Virus record (IMG/VR): IMGVR_UViG_3300035138_000080 | Coordinates: 1-37,752 of that record | DNA length: 37,752 nt | Reading direction: 5' to 3' (one strand) | From: a virus | Shown here: positions 23,085-31,421 of the stretch, in pieces | Layout: each line of letters opens with the position of its first letter | How positions within the stretch are numbered: position 1 is the stretch's first letter | Notes under the pieces: generated by a model | Database searches by the model: none | What the model was told of the DNA's origin: nothing | The model's input: only the letters and a program-made list of their open reading frames with translations | Program-made: the position numbers and the translations under genes

Positions 23085-23792
23085 ATGGCAACTTTGTCGA
23101 CCCTTATCGCTGCTGTTCGTTCACGCATTGATCGAGTCGGATCAGCGTTTATAAGTGATTCAGAAATTACTGGGTGGCTAAATGAAGGTCTTGCGGAGCT
23201 ATGGGACGTTATAACGCAAGCCAACCAGGACTATACGCTTGAAAGTGACACGGTGTCTATTGTCAGTGGAACTAATACGTATGACTTGTCATCGTTTGAT
23301 CCTGAAATATTACGCATTCGTGGCGTAACGCTCGCGATTGGAACGCTTCGATACACGTTGAGCCCGTGCTCTATCAGAGAGCGTGATCATGACCCATCCT
23401 CTGTCTATCCTTATGTGTATTTGCCTGATTACTATGGAGGAGGGTCTGCGCCTCATAACAGCCCGTATCGTTACAGGCTTGAAGGCCTAAACCTGGTAAT
23501 TACCCCAGAGCCACAGGAATCAGGAACGGCGACCGTCTACTACACGCCAAAAGTGACGCTACTTTCAAGCCCGAGCGATACAACTGATTCTGCCCTCGAA
23601 GCGCACTGGCTGAAACACGCTATCTATCATGCATGCATTGAGGCTCGCGAGAAAGAAGAGGAAGACACCACGTCTCTTCAACGAAGACGAATTGAGATGG
23701 AACAGCGCATCAAAAAGGCCGTCAAGAGACGCACGACTGACCCAAAGAGAATCATTGATGTAAATGCCGGTGGTTGGGGATATGGCAGATGA
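23085..23792 (+). CDS. Head-tail connector (adaptor) protein
   Basis: A 235-residue protein. TLIAAVRSRIDRVGSAFISDSEITGWLNEGLAELWDVI is the helical start typical of phage adaptor proteins that bind the portal. A beta-rich middle follows (YDLSSFDPEILRIRGVTL..., PYRYRLEGLNLVITPEP), and a C-terminal helix (HAIYHACIEAREKEEEDTTSLQRRRIEM). It matches the fold order of podovirus and siphovirus connector proteins. Confidence 0.75.
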   Translation: MATLSTLIAAVRSRIDRVGSAFISDSEITGWLNEGLAELWDVITQANQDYTLESDTVSIVSGTNTYDLSSFDPEILRIRGVTLAIGTLRYTLSPCSIRERDHDPSSVYPYVYLPDYYGGGSAPHNSPYRYRLEGLNLVITPEPQESGTATVYYTPKVTLLSSPSDTTDSALEAHWLKHAIYHACIEAREKEEEDTTSLQRRRIEMEQRIKKAVKRRTTDPKRIIDVNAGGWGYGR

Positions 23793-24448
23793 TTAAACAG
23801 ATTGCCGCATACCAGCCAACGAGAACCGTTCCAGATAGGCAAGATTTGGTTCGTATGCAGCAGCAGCCCACACAGGCCATCAACGAGCTGCTCGCGCGCG
23901 TTGCTGTGCTAGAGCGCGAAGCAGCGCAAAGCATCATCAAAACTGCGTGGCTCACAGCAGAAGAGGTCGCCAACCCAGCAAACTTTGATTCAACCGGTCT
24001 TGGTGTAAACACGTTCAAGGGTCTTGCTATATGTAACGGAAACAACGGGACGCCTGAAATAGACTTCATCTATGACGCAGACGAAGATGAACACATAGTT
24101 GGTGACGCTGGTGAGCCAGCGTTTGAAAACTCATGGGTCAACTACAACGCTTCTTCTTATGGATATGCAAGGTTTAGAAAGCTGTCTAACGGCCATGTCG
24201 TGATAAACGGGATCGTGAAATCAGGAACGTCGCCCACGATATTTACACTTCCTTCAGGATATACCCCTGTGCACAACTGCTGGTTTGGAGGAACGGCAAA
24301 CGGAGCCTTTTCGTCTATGAGCGTGTCGCCCTCAGGCGCTGTTTCACAACAGGTTGGATCAAATGTATGGTGCTCATTGGATGATATACGGTTTGACACA
24401 GGTGTTCCGACAAACAGGCTCATTCCACTCATGAAGGTGTCTACATGA
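23789..24448 (+). CDS. Virion protein with helical base and beta head
   Basis: About 219 residues. ATG 23789 overlaps the previous stop as ATGA. The N-terminal 60 residues form a helix with a heptad-like part (QAINELLARVAVLEREAAQ), probably trimeric. The rest is beta-rich (GYARFRKLSNGHVVINGIVKSGTSPTIFTLPSGY), the type found in tail-fibre or head-fibre tips. It resembles a short fibre. The exact place in the virion is unknown. Confidence 0.6.
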   Translation: MIKQIAAYQPTRTVPDRQDLVRMQQQPTQAINELLARVAVLEREAAQSIIKTAWLTAEEVANPANFDSTGLGVNTFKGLAICNGNNGTPEIDFIYDADEDEHIVGDAGEPAFENSWVNYNASSYGYARFRKLSNGHVVINGIVKSGTSPTIFTLPSGYTPVHNCWFGGTANGAFSSMSVSPSGAVSQQVGSNVWCSLDDIRFDTGVPTNRLIPLMKVST

Positions 24449-27420
24449 AGAGCCAAAAGCAGATAGTCGACATACCCATTGCTGTGGGTGTTGAGAGCAA
24501 GATCTATAATGCCTTGGTGCAGCCTGGGAGGATGTTGTCTCTAAAAAACATTACGTTCGACAAGGCAGGCGTTCTACAGAAGAGAAATGGATTCTCTCAG
24601 GTCGACGCCCCGTACTCTGTGAATAACAGCATACCTCAAGTACTATCCGATCAGCATTCTCAGAATATTGCATTAACCATAAAAGAAAGGAGCTGCCCTG
24701 GTCTTCAATCATCCGGTCAGGCGTTCACGTGTGATATTGCAATCCTTCCAAGCGGTCACAAGGCCGTTCTTATGTGGAACGCAACAGACTTAGAGTACAC
24801 AATTTCATATATGGATCCTGATGAAAATGTATACCAAACAAGTACTGGGGTTACGGTCGCTTGTCCTCCTAGGGTTTGTGCAGCAGGAAACATGTTTTGG
24901 ATAACGTGGGTAAGTTCAAGCAACACAGTGTGTCTCTATGCCACAGACACAACTGGCTCTGTTGCGATTATTAACAACAATGTCGCAATCAACGCGGATG
25001 CAAACATAGGCGCTTCTTGTTGCCCTGCCCCAACTGACTGGTCAGCGCCTGTTGGGCATAGCGACACAGGGGTTGTGATTGCGTATTTTGACACCGTAAC
25101 AAACCGAATAGAATTGATTCAGCATACCTCGACGGGAGCCACGGGAACGTTCACTTCTTACGTCCAATTAGTCGCAGCCATTAACTGTCCAATGGCTATC
25201 ACGTCGAACAATTTAGATATCGGCGTTGCCGCAGCCGGCGACTCGTATTTTAACGGTTATTTATACGTATTTGGAAGCACAGGGCTATTAAGATCGGACA
25301 CAATCTCAAGTTCAACGATCATTGAGCCACCCGTAATCGTGGCTCGTAACTACACTGATAGCGGCATTGCAAAGACAGAATTTATCGGGTTTTTTGTCGA
25401 GAGCGAAAACCCTTCTGGAACAAATCTTGCCTACAAGACAAGGACTTCATCTCTCACTGTGCTTCGATCCACTGGGGCCTATTATACCTCTCACAGTTCT
25501 GGTGCAAATCGCTGGCACAACCAGCGTCCAGCAAGTGCGCCGTTTGTAATAGGCGACAATGCCTTTATATGGATGTATGCCGGACCGGCATACGTTGATT
25601 CTGCGACTAGTCTTGTACAGGGAAAGTATGTCCTTGTTCGCTTAAACGACATGAATTCAAGCGGCAGCTTCGGGAACATCACAGCAGGAACGCAGCGAGT
25701 AGAAGGATTTTGTTGCAATGGCGACATATTGCCACCATCGCTGCTCCATTCTAAAGGCACTTATTTCGCCCCGTCCAATGTCGCGGTCGATGGCGCAACG
25801 TCATATTCATTACTAATGCGGGCTCGCCCTGTAAACGCAGTGAGCGATGACGCAGGCATGGTGCAATACACTTCTCCGATACTTGTAGAGGTTGATCACA
25901 ATTCAAAAATATCGTTCATTAACCATGAAGGAAAAACCTACCTAGCTTCTGGATCTCTGAAAACGATCGAAGAGGACTGGCAAATCACAACGGGTTTTAT
26001 TTTATTCCCTGAAATCGTTGCTGCGTCTAGCTCAAGTACTGGCGGGAGTCTTTCGGATGGAACCTATTATATCAAGGCAACCTATCGTTCGACGCTACAG
26101 GGCGGGTCAGTTACAGAGTCTGAGGAGTCGACAGTAGAAACAGTAACATTGACTGGTGGGACCAGCACACAGAAGATTACATTAAGCGTAACCGATTATG
26201 TCTATTTTCAGTATCCTCGTCAATATAAAGTAGTTCTGTATGTGTCTGCTGATAATGTCATTTTCTATGAATGCAAGAACGACGATCGAGGTGAGATCTC
26301 TACACGAGACCTGAGTCACGACTATGATGTTTTGGACACGCCTACGACTACACGGTTTATTTATACCACAGGTGGCGTTCTCGATAACCAGCAGCCAGGT
26401 TGTTTTACGGATATTGCAAAATACAACCAGGCTTTATATGGAATCGATCCACTGGCAAAAATTTGGTGGTCAAAAACGCTTACAGAAGGCAATGAGCCAG
26501 CATTTAACGCTTCCTTAACGCATCAATGTGAGGACGACAATGGTGGTTATTACCAACTAGCCAACATGGATAATTCCCTCTGGATCCTGGGTGTTAATTC
26601 CGTTCAGTATATCAACGGAAATGGTGCAGACGACCTCGGAAACAACAAGACGCTCACAATGCCAACCCAAGTACCAGGCTCTGACGGGATCAAAAAAAAC
26701 ACCAATGTGTGTATCGGGCAAAACGGGTGCTATTATTGGAGCGCAAAGGGGCCACGTCTTTTGCAAAGAGACGGGTCCATTGATCATCTTTTTGGACAGG
26801 CCATAGACGACTATAAGACTAAGACTTGTGTAGGAATTGTGCGCGCAGGAGATGAGATTAGATATTGCACATCAGATGGTTACTTTTTGGTATGGAACGA
26901 AATATATGGCATATGGAGTATCACAGAAACGTGTTTTTCTGTAACCGATACGATAGTTCACAACAACCAACATATCCTTTCTCTAAGCGACGGAACGATA
27001 ACCGGCGAAGACACGTCACTGTCTACTGATAATATTGCATCACAAGGGATGTTTGTCGAGACCCCATGGCTTCGGTTGGGAGCACTGAACCAAGTGCAAC
27101 GTGTTTGTCATATCGCACTTTCTACTGAATATTTGGCTGAACATGACCTGAAAGTGTCTGTTTTTCTAGACAACGAAACGACGGCCGCTCAGACATGGAC
27201 TCAGGAACAAACAGGGCTGACAGTCGGGGAAATACAAGATTTCAGATTTCATGTTGGGAGTCGTTGTTCGAGCATTAAAATCAGAATAGAGGATCTTGAG
27301 CAAGGGGAATCAACCCCATCGATAACTGCAAGCTGTAAGGTTGTTTCATTGCAGATCAATGTTATGTTGAAAAAAGGAATCAAGAGGTTATCAATGGGCG
27401 CTGGATCTGGATCAAAATAG
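24445..27420 (+). CDS. Large tail hub/nozzle-type protein
   Basis: A 991-residue beta-rich protein, started by an ATGA overlap with the gene before. The N-terminal PGRMLSLKNITFDKAGVLQKRNGF resembles the start of podovirus tail proteins that follow the connector. The middle shows repeated blade-like strands and a fibronectin-like part (SDGTYYIKATYRS...VTESEESTVET). LWILGVNSVQYINGNGADDLGN and similar stretches suggest a beta-propeller. It is probably the tail hub or DNA-stabilising nozzle. No enzyme motif was seen. Confidence 0.65.
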   Translation: MKSQKQIVDIPIAVGVESKIYNALVQPGRMLSLKNITFDKAGVLQKRNGFSQVDAPYSVNNSIPQVLSDQHSQNIALTIKERSCPGLQSSGQAFTCDIAILPSGHKAVLMWNATDLEYTISYMDPDENVYQTSTGVTVACPPRVCAAGNMFWITWVSSSNTVCLYATDTTGSVAIINNNVAINADANIGASCCPAPTDWSAPVGHSDTGVVIAYFDTVTNRIELIQHTSTGATGTFTSYVQLVAAINCPMAITSNNLDIGVAAAGDSYFNGYLYVFGSTGLLRSDTISSSTIIEPPVIVARNYTDSGIAKTEFIGFFVESENPSGTNLAYKTRTSSLTVLRSTGAYYTSHSSGANRWHNQRPASAPFVIGDNAFIWMYAGPAYVDSATSLVQGKYVLVRLNDMNSSGSFGNITAGTQRVEGFCCNGDILPPSLLHSKGTYFAPSNVAVDGATSYSLLMRARPVNAVSDDAGMVQYTSPILVEVDHNSKISFINHEGKTYLASGSLKTIEEDWQITTGFILFPEIVAASSSSTGGSLSDGTYYIKATYRSTLQGGSVTESEESTVETVTLTGGTSTQKITLSVTDYVYFQYPRQYKVVLYVSADNVIFYECKNDDRGEISTRDLSHDYDVLDTPTTTRFIYTTGGVLDNQQPGCFTDIAKYNQALYGIDPLAKIWWSKTLTEGNEPAFNASLTHQCEDDNGGYYQLANMDNSLWILGVNSVQYINGNGADDLGNNKTLTMPTQVPGSDGIKKNTNVCIGQNGCYYWSAKGPRLLQRDGSIDHLFGQAIDDYKTKTCVGIVRAGDEIRYCTSDGYFLVWNEIYGIWSITETCFSVTDTIVHNNQHILSLSDGTITGEDTSLSTDNIASQGMFVETPWLRLGALNQVQRVCHIALSTEYLAEHDLKVSVFLDNETTAAQTWTQEQTGLTVGEIQDFRFHVGSRCSSIKIRIEDLEQGESTPSITASCKVVSLQINVMLKKGIKRLSMGAGSGSK

Positions 27421-27491
27421 GTGGTTTATGGGACTTATGACCACATTCATGTATTGCAAAGACGTTCGAAGAACAGATCGTCGTGACGGCG

Positions 27492-27974
27492 CTACGGGTC
27501 CCATCCCATTTCGTTGCATAGATGATTTTGCGCCTGATCAACAAGAGCCCCTTCTGCAAAATACCTTGGCGGGTGCCCCTGATTACACCAAGGATCTGAA
27601 GAATAGCTCGCAACAACTACATGTGCCAGTTCGTGAGCAAGAGCCGATTCACAAAGATGCCTTGCGTCATCGCTTATTCGGACTCTTCTATTGTTTTCGT
27701 TTTCTGTGTGGATGCGCCCAAAAAAATATGATTGGAAATCTCTGCTTGTGTCGCCCGCAATGTCGGGGTGCTTTTCTGCTTGAAATATCTCTATCGTGTA
27801 GCCATCAAGAACCGATTCATCTTTTCCGTAAACCTCAAGAATCCCCCCTATCGCATAACGAACAACATCTTCGCCACCGTAAGCATCAATATTGCCTACG
27901 ATATTATACCCCTTCGGGTCACCACAGCCGACAACAAACAAATAAACCAAAATCGCTTTCATGGCTCTGTTCAT
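27492..27974 (-). CDS. Antisense lipoprotein with gluzincin metalloprotease motif (moron)
   Basis: A 160-residue protein on the opposite strand of the late operon. Residues 1-17 form a lipoprotein signal (MKAILVYLFVVGC, C17). HELAH at 114-118 is a zinc-protease HExxH site, and FAEG at 139-142 supplies a third ligand (E141) as in gluzincins. It should sit in the cell envelope. A TATAAT lies just upstream, giving it its own promoter. These are the marks of a moron, a gene that may change the infected or lysogenic cell. A plus-strand ORF covers the same DNA but shows no domain. ATG 27962 is an alternative start. Confidence 0.75.
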   Translation of the reverse strand: MNRAMKAILVYLFVVGCGDPKGYNIVGNIDAYGGEDVVRYAIGGILEVYGKDESVLDGYTIEIFQAEKHPDIAGDTSRDFQSYFFGRIHTENENNRRVRISDDARHLCESALAHELAHVVVASYSSDPWCNQGHPPRYFAEGALVDQAQNHLCNEMGWDP

Positions 27975-27997
27975 TGTTTTCTCGCTTTCTGTCTATA

Positions 27998-28003
27998 ATT
28001 ATA
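27998..28003 (-). promoter_or_regulatory. -10 box (TATAAT) for the antisense lipoprotein gene
   Basis: Leftward TTTGGTATAATTATAG contains an exact -10 consensus about 25 bases before the gene. The -35 is not a clear match, but the upstream region is an A/T-rich tract that could serve as an UP-type element. Confidence 0.45.
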
Positions 28004-28053
28004 CCAAATTTTTTATTTAAAGAAAAACTTTTTAACAACCATAGGTGATTATC

Positions 28054-29238
28054 ATGGGTCTTGAGGCAACGCTTACAGGATACAAAGACATAAAATATGA
28101 TCCATCAATATATACACCTGAAAAATATGACTACAAAATACCCAGTCAGTATGGGAATTTACTGACAAGCGGATTGCAAAGAAGTAGGCAGACAAAGGAT
28201 TACACAACACAAGCCGCTACCGTAGGGACTCCGGAAACTGTCGCTGGGCCGGATATGACTAACGCAAACCAAATGCGAGAGAAGCAGCTATCTCTTGGGC
28301 AGGCATTAACAAAGCGTGCCGCTGGCGAGGTCCCGTCCGCAGCCGAAATGCAATTAAACAGAAGCCTTGCGAAGCAAATAGCGGCTCAAAGAGCCCAGGC
28401 TGCAAGTGCTCGTGGTGTATCTACAGGAATGGCTCAAAAAATGGCAGCCGAGGGGATTCTGACAGCGCAAAGCGAAGCGTCCGAACAAGCGGCACAGCTT
28501 AGAGCCCAAGAGCAGGCTCAGGCTGAGCAGACGCTTGGCGGTTATTTGTCTGGCATTCGCAGCCAAGACACGACTGCGGCTCAAATGGAGCAAGATCGGG
28601 CTTTAGCAGAGGCAGGATACGGTCAACAGGCAATGCTTGCGCAGGCCGGATATGAACAAGAAGCAGCACTGGCAAATCAGCAAGCAAGAATACAGGCTGA
28701 ACAACAGGCTGAACAAAATTACCAACAATATTTATCAATGGGTATGTCAAGAGAAGAGGCGCAGCAAAAGGCAACTGCTGAGTATCATGCTCTTATAGCA
28801 CAACAGCAGATGAACCAACAGCAAATCGAGGCGCAAATAGCCCAATCAAATCAGGCGCAAAAGGTTAAATCTAGAGGCAACCTTGTCAGTGGAATTGTTG
28901 GCGCTGCTGGGGGTATTGCCGCATCGATTTTTAGTGATGAAAGAGTTAAAACAAACATAAAAGATGTTCCAAAAAAATCACTTGGGTCGTTTCTGTCTAG
29001 CTTAAAAGGAAAATCGTACGACTACAAATCGCCAGAGCATGACCATGATCCTGGAGATAAACACATAGGAGTCATGGCACAGGCCCTCGAAAAAACAAAA
29101 CTCGGGAAGTCTGTTGTTTCTGAAGAGGAAGGGAAGAAGAAAATATCACTTGGCAGAGCCCTTCAGCTTCTTCTGGCCGGAGAAGGCCATCTATACAGAG
29201 AAATACAATCACTAAAGAAAGCAAAGGCGGTGGCCTGA
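28054..29238 (+). CDS. Ala/Gln-rich helical virion protein with S74 chaperone domain
   Basis: About 394 residues. After an extended N-terminus, residues 90-280 are Ala/Gln/Glu-rich coiled coil (QRAQAASARGVSTGMAQKMAAEG). From about 290, FSDERVKTNIKDVP, then SYDYK, HIGVMAQALEKTKLGK and a closing helix make an S74 intramolecular chaperone (auto-cleaved C-terminal domain), normally found on fibres and spikes. Here it follows a coiled coil in a gene set for internal or ejection proteins. AGGTGAT precedes ATG 28054. Confidence 0.75.
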   Translation: MGLEATLTGYKDIKYDPSIYTPEKYDYKIPSQYGNLLTSGLQRSRQTKDYTTQAATVGTPETVAGPDMTNANQMREKQLSLGQALTKRAAGEVPSAAEMQLNRSLAKQIAAQRAQAASARGVSTGMAQKMAAEGILTAQSEASEQAAQLRAQEQAQAEQTLGGYLSGIRSQDTTAAQMEQDRALAEAGYGQQAMLAQAGYEQEAALANQQARIQAEQQAEQNYQQYLSMGMSREEAQQKATAEYHALIAQQQMNQQQIEAQIAQSNQAQKVKSRGNLVSGIVGAAGGIAASIFSDERVKTNIKDVPKKSLGSFLSSLKGKSYDYKSPEHDHDPGDKHIGVMAQALEKTKLGKSVVSEEEGKKKISLGRALQLLLAGEGHLYREIQSLKKAKAVA

Positions 29239-29783
29239 TGCAGGAAAAAGAAAAGCTAAAAGAGCGCATAGCAAACATCAACAAGCTTGAGAAGTCCGGA
29301 GAAATTAACGAACATACGGCCAAAATCCTAAGAGCAGATGCTGAAGATATACTCTCAAAGATTAGTGGAGATGCACCACAAGTCGAAGCTGATAAAGTAA
29401 TTGAAAAGATTAAATCTATGAGAATAAGGCCTTTCCTCGGCCTTAAAGGGGTCAATACACGGGAAGAATTAGAACCGAACGCTGTTACACGTGAAACAAC
29501 ACCAAAAGGCAATATTACAAATGAAGCTCAAAAAACATCGCTTGAGAAACGAATGAGTCGTGAAAATGCTATTATGGCATCCATTCTTAGCAAGGCTGTA
29601 TACTCGGATGTTCTTGCAAAACCAGGACCTGGAATGATCAAACCAAACGACATGACGCGCATGTTTGGGATTGAGATTCCAGGAAAAGTTGGGGAATTGT
29701 CAATGGGGATACCGAGAAACGCTTTGACAGAAGAAGAAATGGAATTCCTCATAAATCGCAATACTCAAATGACAGGTGGGTGA
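29238..29783 (+). CDS. Virion-associated protein with shared N-terminal helical module
   Basis: A 181-residue protein whose ATG overlaps the previous stop. The first 42 residues (KLKERIANINKLEKSGEINEHTAKILRADAEDIL) are paralogous to the start of the next gene's product. The rest shows no recognised domain. It is probably part of the internal or ejection protein set, inferred from position. Confidence 0.6.
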   Translation: MQEKEKLKERIANINKLEKSGEINEHTAKILRADAEDILSKISGDAPQVEADKVIEKIKSMRIRPFLGLKGVNTREELEPNAVTRETTPKGNITNEAQKTSLEKRMSRENAIMASILSKAVYSDVLAKPGPGMIKPNDMTRMFGIEIPGKVGELSMGIPRNALTEEEMEFLINRNTQMTGG

Positions 29784-29786
29784 GTG

Positions 29787-31418
29787 ATGCCAGAAAACCA
29801 GGCGATCCTTGAACAACGTCTTCGTAACATAGAGATGCTAGAGAATCAAGGAAAGATTGAGCCAGAGACAGCGAAAAGCCTTAAAGACGATATTTTGACC
29901 GCTCTGGCAAGCGCTGGCAAGGCTGCTGCATCTGTTTTGACTGCATCACCAGGAGAAATGGCGAGCGGGTTTTGGAAGGCTGCCCCAATGGTTGCCGAGA
30001 AAGCAAGAGATTCTATCGGGAGCAGTGTTTTGCAGGGGGTTTATGGGAACATTCTTCCAGTTAAGGATATGGCTGGCTCTATGGCTGTTCCACAGCAAGA
30101 AAAAGGCGGTTATAATCCTGTCGAGATAAAGCCAGACGCCGAATCACCCGAAAGTCTTCTCGTGGGCGGCAAAAGCCAGTCTGCAATGCCGTCATCAGCC
30201 TACGACCGTTTCGACAGGCTACTTGCTGGAAACACAGGTGCTTTAAGGCGACAAACAAAAGAGACACAAGAAGCCATAGGAGCGGCCACTGAACGACGAT
30301 CGGAAGCCGTTCAGCTTGAGGCAGAAGCCGGCAAGGCCCAGGCTCAGGCAGAAGCCGCTTATCGCGAGGAATCAGCAAAAGAGCAGGCCGCGGCCGAGGC
30401 TAAGTTTCAAGCAGAACAAGCAGAGATCAGGTCACAGCAAGAATCGCTACAAAGGGATATTGGTGCTGAAATAAACGAGCTTGGATCAATGAAAATAACA
30501 GATCGCAGGAGTGTCGTTCAGAAAATCGGATCTGCGATTGCAATAGGGCTTGGTGCATATGCTTCAGCTACATCGGGTGGCCCTAATCATGCGCTTGCCA
30601 TAATAAACAAGCAGATCGATGATGATATCGCAGCACAACGCTCTGAATTTGAATCCAAGAAGGCTAAGATCACAGGCCAACAAAATGCATATCAGCGCCT
30701 TCGTTCGAAGCTTGGTGATAACAATGCAACCTACCAGGCTATGCGCGTAGGATACCTAGACCAGGTAAAGAATCAACTTTCCATGATAGCGTTGAAGCAC
30801 AAGGGAACAGTTATTGAGGCAAGGGCGCAAGACATGGCTGCTAAGATTGAACAGGAAAGCGCAGCCATAAAGCAAGATGTAGCGGTAAAAATTGCCGATC
30901 AGGTTAGATCTGACATAGCGCTTAGGATGCAGGCACAGCAGCAACAGGATGCAGAAAGCCTTGCCTATGCGAAATCACTTGGAAACGGTGGCGGGAAGCA
31001 ACTACCGGCTGCACGCGCTGAAGCTATTGGCAAGATTGCGGGGACAGTTAATGATTTAGACAGGCTTCTTGGAAGCTTTAAAGAAATGACAGGGCCTGAA
31101 TCAATTGTTTCTCAATTTGTCCCTGGGTCAAAAACAAAACACATACAGAACCAACTGGACATATTCACAGTTATGCTCGTCAATTCTTTGTCTGGTGCAC
31201 AAGTAAGCGATAAAGAAATAGAACGCTATGTTAAGATGGTGCCAAAGGCAACAACATTTGACTCAACCGCGTTGAACCAACTGCAAGCATTAAAAAATGC
31301 AATAGTCAGCAAGTACCAGTCGATAAAAAACTCGTATTCCCAAACAAATTGGGACGTGTCAAATCTTCCAGATTATGGAACACAAAGCAAACAACTTGGG
31401 CGTGCGTATGAGGGCTAG
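29787..31418 (+). CDS. Putative internal/ejection protein
   Basis: About 543 residues. The N-terminal module (ILEQRLRNIEMLENQGKIEPETAKSLKDDI) matches that of the preceding protein. Then a small Ala/Gly region, a long Ala/Glu/Gln coiled coil (about 155-230), a short hydrophobic stretch (IGSAIAIGLGAYASATSG) and further helices follow. The size, helicity and membrane-active segment between tail hub and fibre genes fit proteins ejected with DNA in podoviruses. ATG 29787 is used; a GTG just before is less likely. Confidence 0.6.
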   Translation: MPENQAILEQRLRNIEMLENQGKIEPETAKSLKDDILTALASAGKAAASVLTASPGEMASGFWKAAPMVAEKARDSIGSSVLQGVYGNILPVKDMAGSMAVPQQEKGGYNPVEIKPDAESPESLLVGGKSQSAMPSSAYDRFDRLLAGNTGALRRQTKETQEAIGAATERRSEAVQLEAEAGKAQAQAEAAYREESAKEQAAAEAKFQAEQAEIRSQQESLQRDIGAEINELGSMKITDRRSVVQKIGSAIAIGLGAYASATSGGPNHALAIINKQIDDDIAAQRSEFESKKAKITGQQNAYQRLRSKLGDNNATYQAMRVGYLDQVKNQLSMIALKHKGTVIEARAQDMAAKIEQESAAIKQDVAVKIADQVRSDIALRMQAQQQQDAESLAYAKSLGNGGGKQLPAARAEAIGKIAGTVNDLDRLLGSFKEMTGPESIVSQFVPGSKTKHIQNQLDIFTVMLVNSLSGAQVSDKEIERYVKMVPKATTFDSTALNQLQALKNAIVSKYQSIKNSYSQTNWDVSNLPDYGTQSKQLGRAYEG

Positions 31419-31421
31419 CCC

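Noticed and set aside
27428-28048. A 206-residue plus-strand ORF over the lipoprotein gene
   Set aside because: It shows no domain and has shadow-like composition (Cys/His/Arg/Gln-rich), while the minus strand carries a lipobox, HExxH and a -10 box.
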